Of a stretch of DNA of 64,000 nucleotides, positions 44,552-54,029 are shown piece after piece. Source of the DNA: Streptomyces sp. NBC_00154 (GTDB lineage: Bacteria > Actinomycetota > Actinomycetes > Streptomycetales > Streptomycetaceae). The notes under the pieces are model-generated. The model was not told where the DNA came from and did not search any database. It worked only from the letters and a program-made list of their open reading frames with translations. Each line of letters starts with the position of its first letter. Position 1 is the stretch's first letter. Location of the stretch: NCBI RefSeq assembly GCF_026342835.1, contig NZ_JAPEMI010000001.1:4842501-4906500 (forward strand). Reading direction: 5' to 3'. The position numbers were made by a program, and so were the translations under genes.

Positions 44552-44951
44552 ACCCGGCGTCCGGGCCGGGGCGGCTGACCATGTCGTCCCGGTCCGGGGG
44601 CTGAACCGGGGGGCGGTGCGCCTGGGGCGTCTCCTCGGGTGCCGCAGACCCGACACCGTGCGCAAACCGTCCATTTACTGCGTCACCCTGCGGGGATCGC
44701 CCCGATACGTCCCCTCCCGGCGTACCGCCGCCGACTCGGGGGCGTCCAGTGCCGGAGGCCCCTGGTTCCCCGGGGCGGGGTGTACCAGGGCGATCCCCGC
44801 AGGACGACGCAGTAAGGGCGCGGCTTCCCCGCGGTGTCGGGGAGTCTGCGGCGTCCGAGGAGACGCCCTGGTGGACCCCGACCCCCCGGCCCACCCCACG
44901 AGTCCGTCCGCCCCGAGAACCCCTGCAACACCGATCAAGGAGACCTCACCC
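44552..44951. other. Intergenic region between amylase and amylase-pullulanase
   Basis: 400 bp without a supportable gene. It is mostly occupied by a long imperfect inverted repeat (44626-44875), followed by the AAGGAGA ribosome site of the next gene. Short open frames here are mirror images produced by the inverted copies. Confidence 0.7.
44626..44875. repeat. Long imperfect inverted repeat, ~90-100-bp arms
   Basis: The left arm (GGCGTCTCCTCGG ... GCCGCAGAC ... ACTGCGTC ... CTGCGGGGATCGCCC, ~44628-44725) reappears reverse-complemented in the right arm (GGGCGATCCCCGCAG ... GACGCAGT ... GTCTGCGGCGTCC ... GAGGAGACGCC, ~44787-44872). The inner part (GACTCGGGGGCGTCCAGTG) is the loop region. Arms are roughly three-quarters identical by eye. 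Conceptual translation of either arm in the same relative frame gives similar strings (GRLLGCRRPDTVRKP and GRLLGRRRLPDTAGKP), so these are two diverged copies of one element. Confidence 0.75.
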
Positions 44952-47900
44952 GTGTCCCGTACCTCCCTCAGACGGGGAGCCGTCGCCGCTCTGTGCGCGG
45001 CGCTCATACCCGTCGTCCCGGCGGCAGCCACCTCCGCTGCGCCGAGGCCCCCGGGCCCGCCGTCGGACGCGGCGCTCGCCGCCGAGTCCGCCCGGCACGA
45101 TCTGACCCGCGAGCAGTTCTACTTCGTCATGCCCGACCGGTTCGCGAACGGAGACACCTCCAACGACCGCGGCGGGCTCACCGGTTCACGGCTGGAGACC
45201 GGCTACGACCCCACGGACAAGGGGTTCTACCAGGGCGGCGATCTCAAGGGCCTGACGGACCGGCTCGACTACATCAAGGGCCTCGGCACCACTGCCATCT
45301 GGCTCGCCCCGATCTTCAAGAACCGCCCCGTGCAGGGCACCGGCAAGGACGCATCGGCCGGGTACCACGGCTACTGGATCACCGACTTCACCCAGGTCGA
45401 CCCGCACTTCGGCACCAACGCCGACCTGTCGAAACTGATCGACAGGGCCCACGGCAAGGGCATGAAGGTCTTCTTCGACGTCATCACCAACCACACCGCG
45501 GACACCGTCGACTACGCCGAGAAGAAGTACGGGTACAGGCCGAAGGGCGCCTACCCGTACCTCGACCGGGACGGCCGCCCGTTCGACGACAGCAAGGGCC
45601 TGGCGAAGGTCGACGCGGACTCCTTCCCGTACACGCCGAAGAACACCGGGGAGAAGGTCCCGGCCTGGCTCAACGACCCGACGATGTACCACAACCGCGG
45701 TGACTCGACCTACGCCGGCGAGTCCACCACGTACGGTGACTTCTCCGGCCTCGACGACCTGTGGACCGAGCGTCCCGAGGTCGTCTCCGGCATGGAGAAG
45801 ATCTACGAGAAGTGGGTCCGCGACTTCGATATCGACGGGTTCCGGATCGACACGGTCAAACACGTCGACCTGGACTTCTGGACCCAGTGGGCGACCGCCC
45901 TCGACACCTACGCAGCGCGGCACGGCCGCGACGACTTCTTCATGTTCGGCGAGGTCTACTCCGCCGACACCGCCCTCACCTCCCCGTACGTCACCCAGGG
46001 CCGGCTCGACGCGACGCTCGACTTCCCGTTCCAGGAGGCGGCCCGGCAGTACGCCTCGCAGGGCGCCCCGGCCTCGAAGCTCGCCGCCGTCTTCGGCGAC
46101 GACTACCGGTACACCACCGACAAGGCCAACGCCTATGAGCAGGTGACCTTCCTCGGCAACCACGACATGGGCCGCATCGGCGCGTTCCTGAAGCAGGACA
46201 ACCCGAAGGCCGACGACGCCGAGCTGGTCGACCGGGCCCGCCTCGCCAACGAGGTGATGTTCCTCAGCCGCGGCAACCCCGTCGTCTACTACGGCGACGA
46301 GCAGGGCTTCACCGGCGCGGGCGGCGACAAGGACGCCCGCCAGACGATGTTCGCCTCGAAGACCGCCGACTACCTCGACGACGACCAGCTGGGCACCGAC
46401 CGTACGCACGCCTCCGACGCGTACGACACCGGCCACCCGTTGTACCGGAACATCGCCGCGCTCTCCGAGCTGACCAGGAAGAACCCGGCCCTGCGTGACG
46501 GCGTCCAGACCGAGCGGTACGCGGAAGGATCCGTCCTCGCCTTCTCGCGGACGGACCCCGAGCGGTCGAACGAGTACGTCGTGGCCACCAACAACGGCAC
46601 CGCTGCCAGGACGGTCGAGCTGCCCACCGCGTCGGCCGCCATGAACTTCCGTACGCTGTACGGCGGTTCCGGTACGGTCCGCAGCGGCGCCGACAAGAAG
46701 ATCACCGTCACCGTGCCCGCCCTCTCCAGCATCGTGCTGCGCGCCGAGAAGCGCCTGGGCGCCCCGGCCGCCAAGCCCTCGATCACGCTGACGGCACCCG
46801 CCGCCGGAGCCACCGGCACCGTGGAGATCTCCGCGGATGTCGACGGCGGATCCCTCAACCGGGTCGTCTTCGCCGCCCAGACCGGCAACGGCACATGGGT
46901 CACCCTCGGCTCCGCCGACCACGCCCCGTACAAGGTGACCCAGCACCTGGACAGCAAGGTGGCGGCGGGAACACCGCTTCGCTACAAGGCCGTTGTCGTC
47001 GACCGCACCGGACGCACCGCGAGCGCCCTCGCCTCGACGACCGCGGGACAGGCCCCGGCGGACGGAAAGCCCGTCGCCGTCGAGCGCGACTACGCCGTCG
47101 TCCACTACAAGCGCGCGGACGGCGACTACGACGGCTGGCAGATCGAGTCGGGCGACAGGTCCGCCGAGTTCACCGGACGCGACGCCTACGGCGCGTTCGC
47201 CTGGATCAAGCTCGACGAGGGCGTGTCCTCCGTCCCGTACACCGTCGAGAAGGACGGCACCGCCGACGGGCCGCAGCGCACCGTCGACCTCGCGAGGACC
47301 GGGCAGGTCTGGATCGAGCAGGGCAAGGACGGCCAGGCCGACGAGGCCCCCGAGGGCGCCTACCCCGCGCAGGACCCGACGAAGGCCGTCCTGCACTACC
47401 ACCGGGCCGACGGCGACTACGACGGCTGGGGACTGCACACCTGGACCGGCGCCAAGGAACCCACGGACTGGTCCAAGCCGCTCCAGCCGGTGAAGAAGGA
47501 CGCCTACGGCGTCACCTTCGAGGTGCCGCTCACCGACGGCGCCACCTCGCTCAGCTACATCCTTCACAAGGGCGACGAGAAGGACCTCCCCAGCGACCAG
47601 TCGCTCGACATCGCCACGTACGACCATGAGGTGTGGATGATCGCCGGCCAGCCCGGCTATCTGCTGCCGCAGACCGGCGGTGTGCCCACCCCCGACCTCA
47701 CCAAGGCCGAGGCACAGTGGATCGACTCCGACACCGTCGTGTGGAAGGTGAAGGCCGGCGACGCCACCAGCCAGCAACTCGTCTACGCGAAGGACGGCGG
47801 GATCTCCGTCGTCGACGGGGCGCTCTCCGACGAGGGCCGGTGGCTGCGGCTCACCCCGTCCGCGCTGACCGACGTCCAGAAGGCGAAGTACCCGCACCTC

Positions 47901-50264
47901 AAGGACTACCCGGCGTTCACCGTCGACCCGCGTGACCGGGACAGGGTCCGCGAGGCGCTGCGCGGCCAGCTGATCGCCACCCAGCGCGCCGCCAACGGCG
48001 CTCTGCTCGCCGCCACCGGCGTACAGAGCGCAGGCGTGCTCGACGACCTGTACGGGAAGAACGCGAGCACCACGGCGCTCGGCCCGGTCTTCGGCCACGG
48101 CCGTCCCACCCTCTCCGTCTGGGCTCCCACCGCGCAGACCGTCGCCCTGGAGCTCGACGGGAAGAACATCCCGATGCGGCGCGACGACCGCACCGGAGTC
48201 TGGTCCGTCACCGGCACCGCGCAGTGGACCGGCAAGCCGTACCGCTACGTGGTGAAGGTGTGGGCGCCCACCGTCCAGAAGATCGTCACCAACAAGGTCA
48301 CCGACCCGTACTCCACCGCCCTGACCACCGACTCGGCCCGCAGCCTCGTCGTCGACCTCGACGCCCCGGGTCTCGCGCCGAAGGGCTGGACCGGCCTGAA
48401 GAAGCCCGCCGCCGTCCCGCTGCGGGACGCCCAGATCCAGGAGCTGCAGATCCGCGACTTCTCGATCGCGGACCCCACGTCCAGGCACCCGGGCGAGTAT
48501 CTCGCCTTCACCGACACCCGCTCGGACGGGATGAAGCACCTCAAGGAGCTCGCCGACTCCGGCACGAGCTACGTCCACCTGCTGCCCGCCTTCGACATCG
48601 GCACCATCCCCGAGAAGAAGTCGGCCCAGCAGAAGCCGGCCTGCGACCTGTCCGTGTACGCCCCCGACTCCGAGGAGCAGCAGGCGTGCGTGGCGAAGGC
48701 CGCCGCGAACGACGGGTTCAACTGGGGCTACGACCCGCTGCACTACACGGTCCCCGAGGGCTCGTACGCCTCCGACCCCAACGGCACCGGGCGCACCGTG
48801 GAGTTCCGGCAGATGGTGCAGGGACTGAACGGCGCCGGGCTGCGGACCGTCATGGACGTCGTCTACAACCACACCGTCGCCTCCGGCCAGGACGACAAGT
48901 CCGTCCTCGACCGGATCGTGCCCGGCTACTACCAGCGGCTCCTGGACGACGGCACCGTCGCCACCTCCACCTGCTGCGCCAACACCGCGCCCGAGAACAC
49001 CATGATGGGCAAGCTCGTCGTGGACTCGATCGTCACCTGGGCCAAGGAGTACAAGGTCGACGGCTTCCGCTTCGACCTGATGGGCCACCACCCGAAGGCG
49101 AACATCCTCGCCGTCCGCAAGGCGCTCGACGCGCTGACCGTGGCCAAGGACGGCGTCGACGGGAAGAAGATCATCCTGTACGGGGAGGGCTGGAACTTCG
49201 GTGAGATCGCCGACGACGCCCGTTTCGTCCAGGCCACCCAGAAGAACATGGCCGGCACCGGCGTCGCCACCTTCTCCGACCGGGCTCGCGACGCCGTCCG
49301 CGGCGGCGGCCCGTTCGATGAGGACCCCGGCGTCCAGGGCTTCGCCAGCGGCCTCTACACCGACCCCAACACCTCGACCGCCAACGGCACCCGCGCCGAA
49401 CAGAAGGCCCGGCTGCTCCACTACCAGGACCTGATCAAGGTGGGCCTGACCGGCAACCTCGCCGACTACACCTTCACCGACTCCTCGGGCCGTACGGTCA
49501 AGGGTTCGGGTGTCGACTACAACGGGGCCCCCGCCGGATACGCCGCGGTCCCCGGCGACGCCCTCGCCTACGCCGACGCCCACGACAACGAGTCGCTGTA
49601 CGACGCGCTCGCCTTCAAACTCCCGGCAGCCACCTCGGCGGCCGACCGCGCCAGGATGCAGGTCCTGGCGATGGCGACCGCCACCCTCTCGCAGGGCCCG
49701 TCGCTCTCCCAGGCGGGCTCGGACCTGCTGCGCTCCAAGTCCCTGGACCGCAACTCGTACGACAGCGGTGACTGGTTCAACGCACTGCACTGGGACTGCC
49801 GGGACGGCAACGGCTTCGGCCGCGGACTTCCCCCGGCAGCCGACAACAAGTCCAAGTGGTCGTATGCCAAGCCACTGCTGACCGCCGCAGCGCTCAGCCC
49901 CGGCTGCGCGCAGATCAACGGTGCGTCCGCCGCGTACCAGGACCTGCTCACCATCCGCACGACGGAGAAGGAGTTCGACCTCTCCACCACGGAGCAGGTG
50001 CAGTCCGCCCTGTCGTTCCCGCTCTCCGGGAAGGACGAGACGCCCGGCGTGATCACGATGCGGCTCGGAAAACTGGTGATCGTCCTCAACGCGACCCCCG
50101 GCACCGAGCACCAGCAGATCGCGGAGCTGGCCGGGAAGGACTACGCCCTGCACCCCGTCCAGGCCACGGGGGCGGATTCTACTGTCAAGAAGGCTTCGTA
50201 CGAGAGGAGTTCGGGAAGCTTCACCGTCCCGGGACGCACGGTGGCCGTGTTCTCCCTGAGGTGA
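44952..50264 (+). CDS. Secreted bifunctional alpha-amylase / pullulanase (1770 aa)
   Basis: 1770 residues from the GTG at 44952 (AAGGAGA upstream), with a Sec signal ending near TSAA. First GH13 module (~40-600): Asp300 (GFRIDTVKHVD), Glu334 (MFGEVYSAD), LGNHDMGRI. Two PUD/CBM41-type modules share ADGDYDGW (~710 and ~815). A CBM48-like module (HGRPTLSVWAPTAQ) precedes a pullulanase-type GH13 with WGYDPLHY, Asp1375 (GFRFDLMGHH), Glu1412 (LYGEGWNFGE) and AYADAHDNESLYDAL. One chain would thus cut both alpha-1,4 and alpha-1,6 bonds of starch, pullulan or glycogen. It lies downstream of aml and feeds the MalEFG importer. Confidence 0.95.
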   Translation: MSRTSLRRGAVAALCAALIPVVPAAATSAAPRPPGPPSDAALAAESARHDLTREQFYFVMPDRFANGDTSNDRGGLTGSRLETGYDPTDKGFYQGGDLKGLTDRLDYIKGLGTTAIWLAPIFKNRPVQGTGKDASAGYHGYWITDFTQVDPHFGTNADLSKLIDRAHGKGMKVFFDVITNHTADTVDYAEKKYGYRPKGAYPYLDRDGRPFDDSKGLAKVDADSFPYTPKNTGEKVPAWLNDPTMYHNRGDSTYAGESTTYGDFSGLDDLWTERPEVVSGMEKIYEKWVRDFDIDGFRIDTVKHVDLDFWTQWATALDTYAARHGRDDFFMFGEVYSADTALTSPYVTQGRLDATLDFPFQEAARQYASQGAPASKLAAVFGDDYRYTTDKANAYEQVTFLGNHDMGRIGAFLKQDNPKADDAELVDRARLANEVMFLSRGNPVVYYGDEQGFTGAGGDKDARQTMFASKTADYLDDDQLGTDRTHASDAYDTGHPLYRNIAALSELTRKNPALRDGVQTERYAEGSVLAFSRTDPERSNEYVVATNNGTAARTVELPTASAAMNFRTLYGGSGTVRSGADKKITVTVPALSSIVLRAEKRLGAPAAKPSITLTAPAAGATGTVEISADVDGGSLNRVVFAAQTGNGTWVTLGSADHAPYKVTQHLDSKVAAGTPLRYKAVVVDRTGRTASALASTTAGQAPADGKPVAVERDYAVVHYKRADGDYDGWQIESGDRSAEFTGRDAYGAFAWIKLDEGVSSVPYTVEKDGTADGPQRTVDLARTGQVWIEQGKDGQADEAPEGAYPAQDPTKAVLHYHRADGDYDGWGLHTWTGAKEPTDWSKPLQPVKKDAYGVTFEVPLTDGATSLSYILHKGDEKDLPSDQSLDIATYDHEVWMIAGQPGYLLPQTGGVPTPDLTKAEAQWIDSDTVVWKVKAGDATSQQLVYAKDGGISVVDGALSDEGRWLRLTPSALTDVQKAKYPHLKDYPAFTVDPRDRDRVREALRGQLIATQRAANGALLAATGVQSAGVLDDLYGKNASTTALGPVFGHGRPTLSVWAPTAQTVALELDGKNIPMRRDDRTGVWSVTGTAQWTGKPYRYVVKVWAPTVQKIVTNKVTDPYSTALTTDSARSLVVDLDAPGLAPKGWTGLKKPAAVPLRDAQIQELQIRDFSIADPTSRHPGEYLAFTDTRSDGMKHLKELADSGTSYVHLLPAFDIGTIPEKKSAQQKPACDLSVYAPDSEEQQACVAKAAANDGFNWGYDPLHYTVPEGSYASDPNGTGRTVEFRQMVQGLNGAGLRTVMDVVYNHTVASGQDDKSVLDRIVPGYYQRLLDDGTVATSTCCANTAPENTMMGKLVVDSIVTWAKEYKVDGFRFDLMGHHPKANILAVRKALDALTVAKDGVDGKKIILYGEGWNFGEIADDARFVQATQKNMAGTGVATFSDRARDAVRGGGPFDEDPGVQGFASGLYTDPNTSTANGTRAEQKARLLHYQDLIKVGLTGNLADYTFTDSSGRTVKGSGVDYNGAPAGYAAVPGDALAYADAHDNESLYDALAFKLPAATSAADRARMQVLAMATATLSQGPSLSQAGSDLLRSKSLDRNSYDSGDWFNALHWDCRDGNGFGRGLPPAADNKSKWSYAKPLLTAAALSPGCAQINGASAAYQDLLTIRTTEKEFDLSTTEQVQSALSFPLSGKDETPGVITMRLGKLVIVLNATPGTEHQQIAELAGKDYALHPVQATGADSTVKKASYERSSGSFTVPGRTVAVFSLR

Positions 50265-50528
50265 CCTGGACAGGACTACGTTGAGGGCAGCCGTCGGGGA
50301 GTGAGCCACATCCCACACTCCCGGGCGCGCCCCTCCCACCACATGGACCGGTCACGGCCCGCTGTCCCGTACGCACAGGCGATGGGCGCATGCCCGCGCC
50401 GTACGGGCCGGCGGGCCGGTTCAGCCCGCCCCGGCCGCCCGGGGGGAAGGAGCAGGGCGCCCCGGCACTCCACCGGCGGAGCAGGTTTCGATCGTGCCGC
50501 GTGCCGGACAGTGACAGTGACGGTGACC

Positions 50529-51563
50529 ATGGTGGGAAACATTCCCGAGGAGACAACGAGCTTTGTCGGACGCAAGGCGGAACTCGCCCGGCTCGAACAC
50601 ATGCTTGGTGCCTGTCGGCTGACCACACTCGTCGGCGCCGGAGGCGTCGGCAAGACCAGACTCGCGGTCCGCGCCGCCCGGCAGGCCGCACCCGCCCATC
50701 GCGACGGAGCCTGGTGGGCGGATCTCTCCCCGCTCCAGGGCGACGGACCACTCGTCGCGACCGTGTGCGACGCCGTCGGGCTCCCCGACCACACCCTGCG
50801 CATGCCCATCGACGCCCTGTGTGAATGGCTGACCGACAAACAGCTGTTGCTCATCCTCGACTCCTGCGAACATCTGCGCCCCTCCTGCGGTCATCTGCTC
50901 GGCGAGATCCTTACCACGTCGCCCGGCCTCACCGTGCTCGCCACCAGCAGACAGCCCCTCGACATCAAGGGCGAGCAGCTCATCGAGGTGGCACCGCTGC
51001 CGGTCGAAGGGGCGGCCGACGCACTCACCCTGTTCCGGGACCGGGCCCGCGCCGCGGACCCCGACGTCACCTTCGACGCACCGGGCGACGCCGAGGCCGC
51101 CGCCGAGATCTGCCGCCGCCTGGAAGGCATTCCGCTCGCCATCGAACTGGCCGCCGGAGGCATCGGCCGGCACACCGTCGAGCAGGTCGCCGCACGGATC
51201 GGCTCCCGCTTCGACGTACTCACCGACTCCTCGCTGTGGCCGCCGCGCCACCGCACCCTGCGCACCACGATCGGCTGGAGCCACGAACTCTGCACCCCGC
51301 TGGAACGGCTGCTCTGGGCCCGGCTGACCGTCCTGCGCGGCGACTTCGATGAAGCGGCCGCCCGTGAGGTCTGCGCCGAAGGACCGCTCACCGAGGACGG
51401 CGTGGTCACCGCGCTGAGGGGACTGGTCGCCAAGTCCGTCGTCAAACGGGACGGAGGGCGGCACCGGATGCTCGACACCATCCGTGAGTACGGGCGGATG
51501 TGGCTCGCCGAGCTCGGCGAGGAACCTTCGACGCCTCGCGACGCGCCTCACCGTACGCCGTAA
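50529..51563 (+). CDS. NB-ARC/STAND ATPase regulator lacking a DNA-binding domain
   Basis: 344 residues from the ATG at 50529; upstream in-frame GTGs from 50511 on are possible. It resembles the ATPase part of AfsR/LuxR-type regulators: TSFVGRKAELARLE, Walker A GAGGVGKTR (~38-46), Walker B LLLILDSCEHL, TVLATSRQPLDI, and the winged-helix end (TIREYGRMWLAELGEE). Full family members continue with helical repeats and a LuxR HTH. This one stops 12 residues later (PSTPRDAPHRTP). Either a compact variant or a C-terminally truncated gene. Confidence 0.8.
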   Translation: MVGNIPEETTSFVGRKAELARLEHMLGACRLTTLVGAGGVGKTRLAVRAARQAAPAHRDGAWWADLSPLQGDGPLVATVCDAVGLPDHTLRMPIDALCEWLTDKQLLLILDSCEHLRPSCGHLLGEILTTSPGLTVLATSRQPLDIKGEQLIEVAPLPVEGAADALTLFRDRARAADPDVTFDAPGDAEAAAEICRRLEGIPLAIELAAGGIGRHTVEQVAARIGSRFDVLTDSSLWPPRHRTLRTTIGWSHELCTPLERLLWARLTVLRGDFDEAAAREVCAEGPLTEDGVVTALRGLVAKSVVKRDGGRHRMLDTIREYGRMWLAELGEEPSTPRDAPHRTP

Positions 51564-51599
51564 CCTGTCCGACCCTGACCTTTCGGACACCGCGCGGCC

Positions 51600-51652
51600 C
51601 CAGGTGCCGTCGAGGACACCCGCAGCAGCGGCTCGGGCCAGGTGCCGTCGAG
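51600..51652. repeat. 15-bp direct repeat downstream of the NB-ARC gene
   Basis: CCAGGTGCCGTCGAG occurs perfectly at 51600-51614 and 51638-51652 (period 38 bp), in the ~230-bp gap after the abruptly ending NB-ARC frame. No gene is recognised in the gap. Confidence 0.55.
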
Positions 51653-51790
51653 CGTCCCTTGCAGGAGGTTGCCCGGCGGTGATGCGAGCCCCGAGGAGTC
51701 CGGGGCGGGTAGTGAATTCCCTTGTGTGGTCGCGCTGATCACCGTAAAGGTGGGTCTGACAACGGTCCGTACCGCACCCCGGAGCCTCAG

Positions 51791-52141
51791 ATGCCACAGA
51801 TCACCGTCGACTACTCCGCCGAGCTCGACGACGCCTTCGACCGCCGCGGCTTCGCGCAAGCCCTGCACCCGCTGGTTGCCGAGACGGTCACCACGAAGAT
51901 TGCCGCCTGCAAGACCCGCTTCCGCCGGGTCGACGAGTCCGTCGTGGCCGACGCCGCCACCGGCGACGCGATCCTGCACATCTCGATCGGCCTGCTGCCC
52001 GGCCGCACCGACGAGATCAAGGCACAGCTCACCGAGTCCGTACTGGAGCTGCTGACCGCCCACCTCAAGGACGCCGAGGGCCTCACGGTCCACGCCTCCG
52101 CCGAGACCCGCGACCTGGACCCGTCCTACCGCAAGCGTTGA
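51791..52141 (+). CDS. 5-carboxymethyl-2-hydroxymuconate isomerase-like tautomerase
   Basis: 116 residues, ATG at 51791 with GGAG 6 nt upstream. The product starts M-P-Q-I-T-V-D-Y, leaving the catalytic N-terminal proline after Met removal. CHMI-family features include VVADAATGDAILHISIGLLP, with the sheet-forming LHISIGLLPGR, and a length of about 115-125. Enzymes of this tautomerase family ketonise hydroxymuconates in aromatic catabolism. No homoprotocatechuate pathway genes adjoin, so the physiological substrate is open. Confidence 0.85.
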   Translation: MPQITVDYSAELDDAFDRRGFAQALHPLVAETVTTKIAACKTRFRRVDESVVADAATGDAILHISIGLLPGRTDEIKAQLTESVLELLTAHLKDAEGLTVHASAETRDLDPSYRKR

Positions 52142-52153
52142 CCCGTACGGTCG

Positions 52154-52876
52154 TCAGGACAACCGCTGCGAGGGCACAGCCGGCACGGCGGGCGCGAAGG
52201 CGGAGAGCCGCGCCAGCAGATCTCCGAACGGCCCGTCGACCGGCTCCTCGGCGAGGACCCGCAGCACGATGGCCGCCATCTCCGTGTCGTACGCCGCACT
52301 CACCGCGGCCAGCGCCGCGAAGTCGTGCACCAGCTGCATCTCCAGCTCGGCGCGGGGAATCCGCCGCCCGTCCAGCCAGATCAACGCCGTCGACTCGGCG
52401 AGCGAAACCCACGACCGCACGACCAACTCCAGTCGCGCCGGCGAATCCGTCACCCCAAGGTGGGCGATGATCTGCTCGTACGCCGCCTGCCGCACTCCGT
52501 CGATCATCGCGTTCGCCGTCGACGACCCGACCGCGGGCCCGCCCCGCATCAGCGCGGAGAACCCGGGTCCGTGCTCGTCGACGAAGTCGAAGAACCGCCC
52601 CATGACCCGCAACAGCCGTGCTCCCAGGGGTCCTTCACGCGGCTCCAGGAATCGCCCCGCCAACTCGTCGGCCGCCCGCCGCAGAGCCGCCTCGTACAGG
52701 CTCTGCTTCCCCGGGAAGTAGTGGTAGACGAGAGGCCGGGAGATCCCGGCGGCGGCAGCGATCTCATCGATGGACACCTCGTCGGGGGCGCGGTGGCTGA
52801 ACAACTCCAGCGCGACACCGATCAGCTGCTGCCTGCGCTCATCGACGCCCATCCTGCGCCGCACCCCGGTCGTCAT
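52154..52876 (-). CDS. TetR-family regulator of the oxygenase-reductase pair
   Basis: 240 residues from the ATG at 52876. The HTH is SIDEIAAAAGISRPLVYHYF (~residues 35-54), then FPGKQSLYEAALRR and a helical ligand domain of the TetR_C_33-like kind. It is encoded 70 bp after the reductase gene on the same strand, so it may be cotranscribed with and regulate that unit. No clear palindrome was identified at the unit's promoter. Confidence 0.85.
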   Translation of the reverse strand: MTTGVRRRMGVDERRQQLIGVALELFSHRAPDEVSIDEIAAAAGISRPLVYHYFPGKQSLYEAALRRAADELAGRFLEPREGPLGARLLRVMGRFFDFVDEHGPGFSALMRGGPAVGSSTANAMIDGVRQAAYEQIIAHLGVTDSPARLELVVRSWVSLAESTALIWLDGRRIPRAELEMQLVHDFAALAAVSAAYDTEMAAIVLRVLAEEPVDGPFGDLLARLSAFAPAVPAVPSQRLS

Positions 52877-52946
52877 GCCACCAGCGTACCGACCGGGCCG
52901 GGAAGGGGGCTCGGTGGTGTCCGGGCGGCCCTGCGCCCGCACCTCC

Positions 52947-54026
52947 CTACAGATCCAGTACCAGCCGCTCCCCCCGGCACCGCGACACGCAGATCAGCAT
53001 CGAGTCGTCGCGTTCCGTGTCCGTCAGGAGTTCGTCGCGATGGTCTATCTCGCCCTCAAGTACGCGCTGTTGGCACGTTCCGCAGAAGCCCTGTTCACAG
53101 GAGTACGAGACATACGGGAGTTCCTCGCGGACCGCGGCCAGGATCGACTGGCCGGCTGCGACCCGGACCGTACGGCCGGTGCGGTGCAGTTCCACGTCGA
53201 AGGAGCCGGAGCCGGCCGGTGATGTGGCCGCTGCCGTGAAGCGTTCCAGGTGCAGGGCGCAGTCCGCCGGGAGTGCGGCCGCGACCGCGTCCATCAGCGG
53301 TTCCGGGCCGCAGCAGTAGACCGCCGTGCCGGGCGCGAGGTCCATGAGGGCTGCCGCCGCGTTCGGGTGGCCGGATTCGTCCTCCGGTACGACCGTGACG
53401 CGGTTGCCTTCCGCGCCGAGCTTCTCGATCTCGTCCAGGAACGGCATCGAGGTGCGCGTACGGCCTCCGTACAGCAGTCGCCAGTCGGCGCCGGAGGCGG
53501 CAACCGCCCGCAGCATCGGGAGGATCGGGGTGATGCCGATGCCGCCCGCGACGAAGACGTACGCGGGCGCTTCGGCGACGAGCGGGAAGCGGTTGCGGGG
53601 GCCGCGGACCTCGACCTCCACGCCCTCGTACAGCTGGGCGTGGACCTCTCGCGAACCGCCGCGGCCGTCCTCGACCAGTCGGGTCGCGACCGTGTACGTG
53701 TCAGGCGCGGCCGGGTCACCACAGAGCGAGTACTGACGTACCAGGCCCGAGGGGAGGACGAGGTCCAGGTGGGCTCCGGGCTGCCAGGCGGGGAGATCCG
53801 GGCCCTCCAGCCGGAGTTGGACCACGCCGTCCGCGGGCGTGGTCCGCTCGGTGATCAGGAGACGGCGGGTGGTGGGGGAACGGCGGCCGGAGTGACCCGA
53901 GACCGGTTCCTCCAGGGCAGGCAGCGGCCACAGCGGGGACTTCTCGATGCGGCGGTGCAGGGCGCGCTTGGCGAGCAGCGCGGCGCCGGTCACGAGAAGG
54001 ACGGTGCGCAGGCGGGGCAGGGCCAT
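52947..54026 (-). CDS. PDR/VanB-type oxidoreductase (flavin, NAD(P)H, C-terminal 2Fe-2S ferredoxin)
   Basis: 359 residues. After a short hydrophobic N-terminus (VLLVTGAALLAKRAL), the flavin domain shows RQYSLCGDP (FMN/FAD loop) and GPRNRFPL. The nucleotide domain shows FVAGGIGITPILPM and VYCCGPEPLMDAV. The C-terminal plant-type ferredoxin has CEQGFCGTCQQRVLEG plus a later Cys (MLICVSRC) as the four cluster ligands. Such proteins pass electrons from NAD(P)H to an oxygenase. Its start is 3 bp after the ferritin-like gene stop, so that protein is the likely electron acceptor. Confidence 0.92.
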   Translation of the reverse strand: MALPRLRTVLLVTGAALLAKRALHRRIEKSPLWPLPALEEPVSGHSGRRSPTTRRLLITERTTPADGVVQLRLEGPDLPAWQPGAHLDLVLPSGLVRQYSLCGDPAAPDTYTVATRLVEDGRGGSREVHAQLYEGVEVEVRGPRNRFPLVAEAPAYVFVAGGIGITPILPMLRAVAASGADWRLLYGGRTRTSMPFLDEIEKLGAEGNRVTVVPEDESGHPNAAAALMDLAPGTAVYCCGPEPLMDAVAAALPADCALHLERFTAAATSPAGSGSFDVELHRTGRTVRVAAGQSILAAVREELPYVSYSCEQGFCGTCQQRVLEGEIDHRDELLTDTERDDSMLICVSRCRGERLVLDL

Positions 54027-54029
54027 GGG

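Noticed and set aside
45186..50342. 1718-codon open frame on the minus strand opposite the amylase-pullulanase
   Set aside because: Antisense shadow of a gene with intact catalytic motifs. No family features, Val/Gly/Arg-rich.
50509..50528. GTGACAGTGACGGTGACC repeat considered as a regulatory direct repeat
   Set aside because: It is too short and degenerate, and may simply be alternative GTG starts of the NB-ARC gene.
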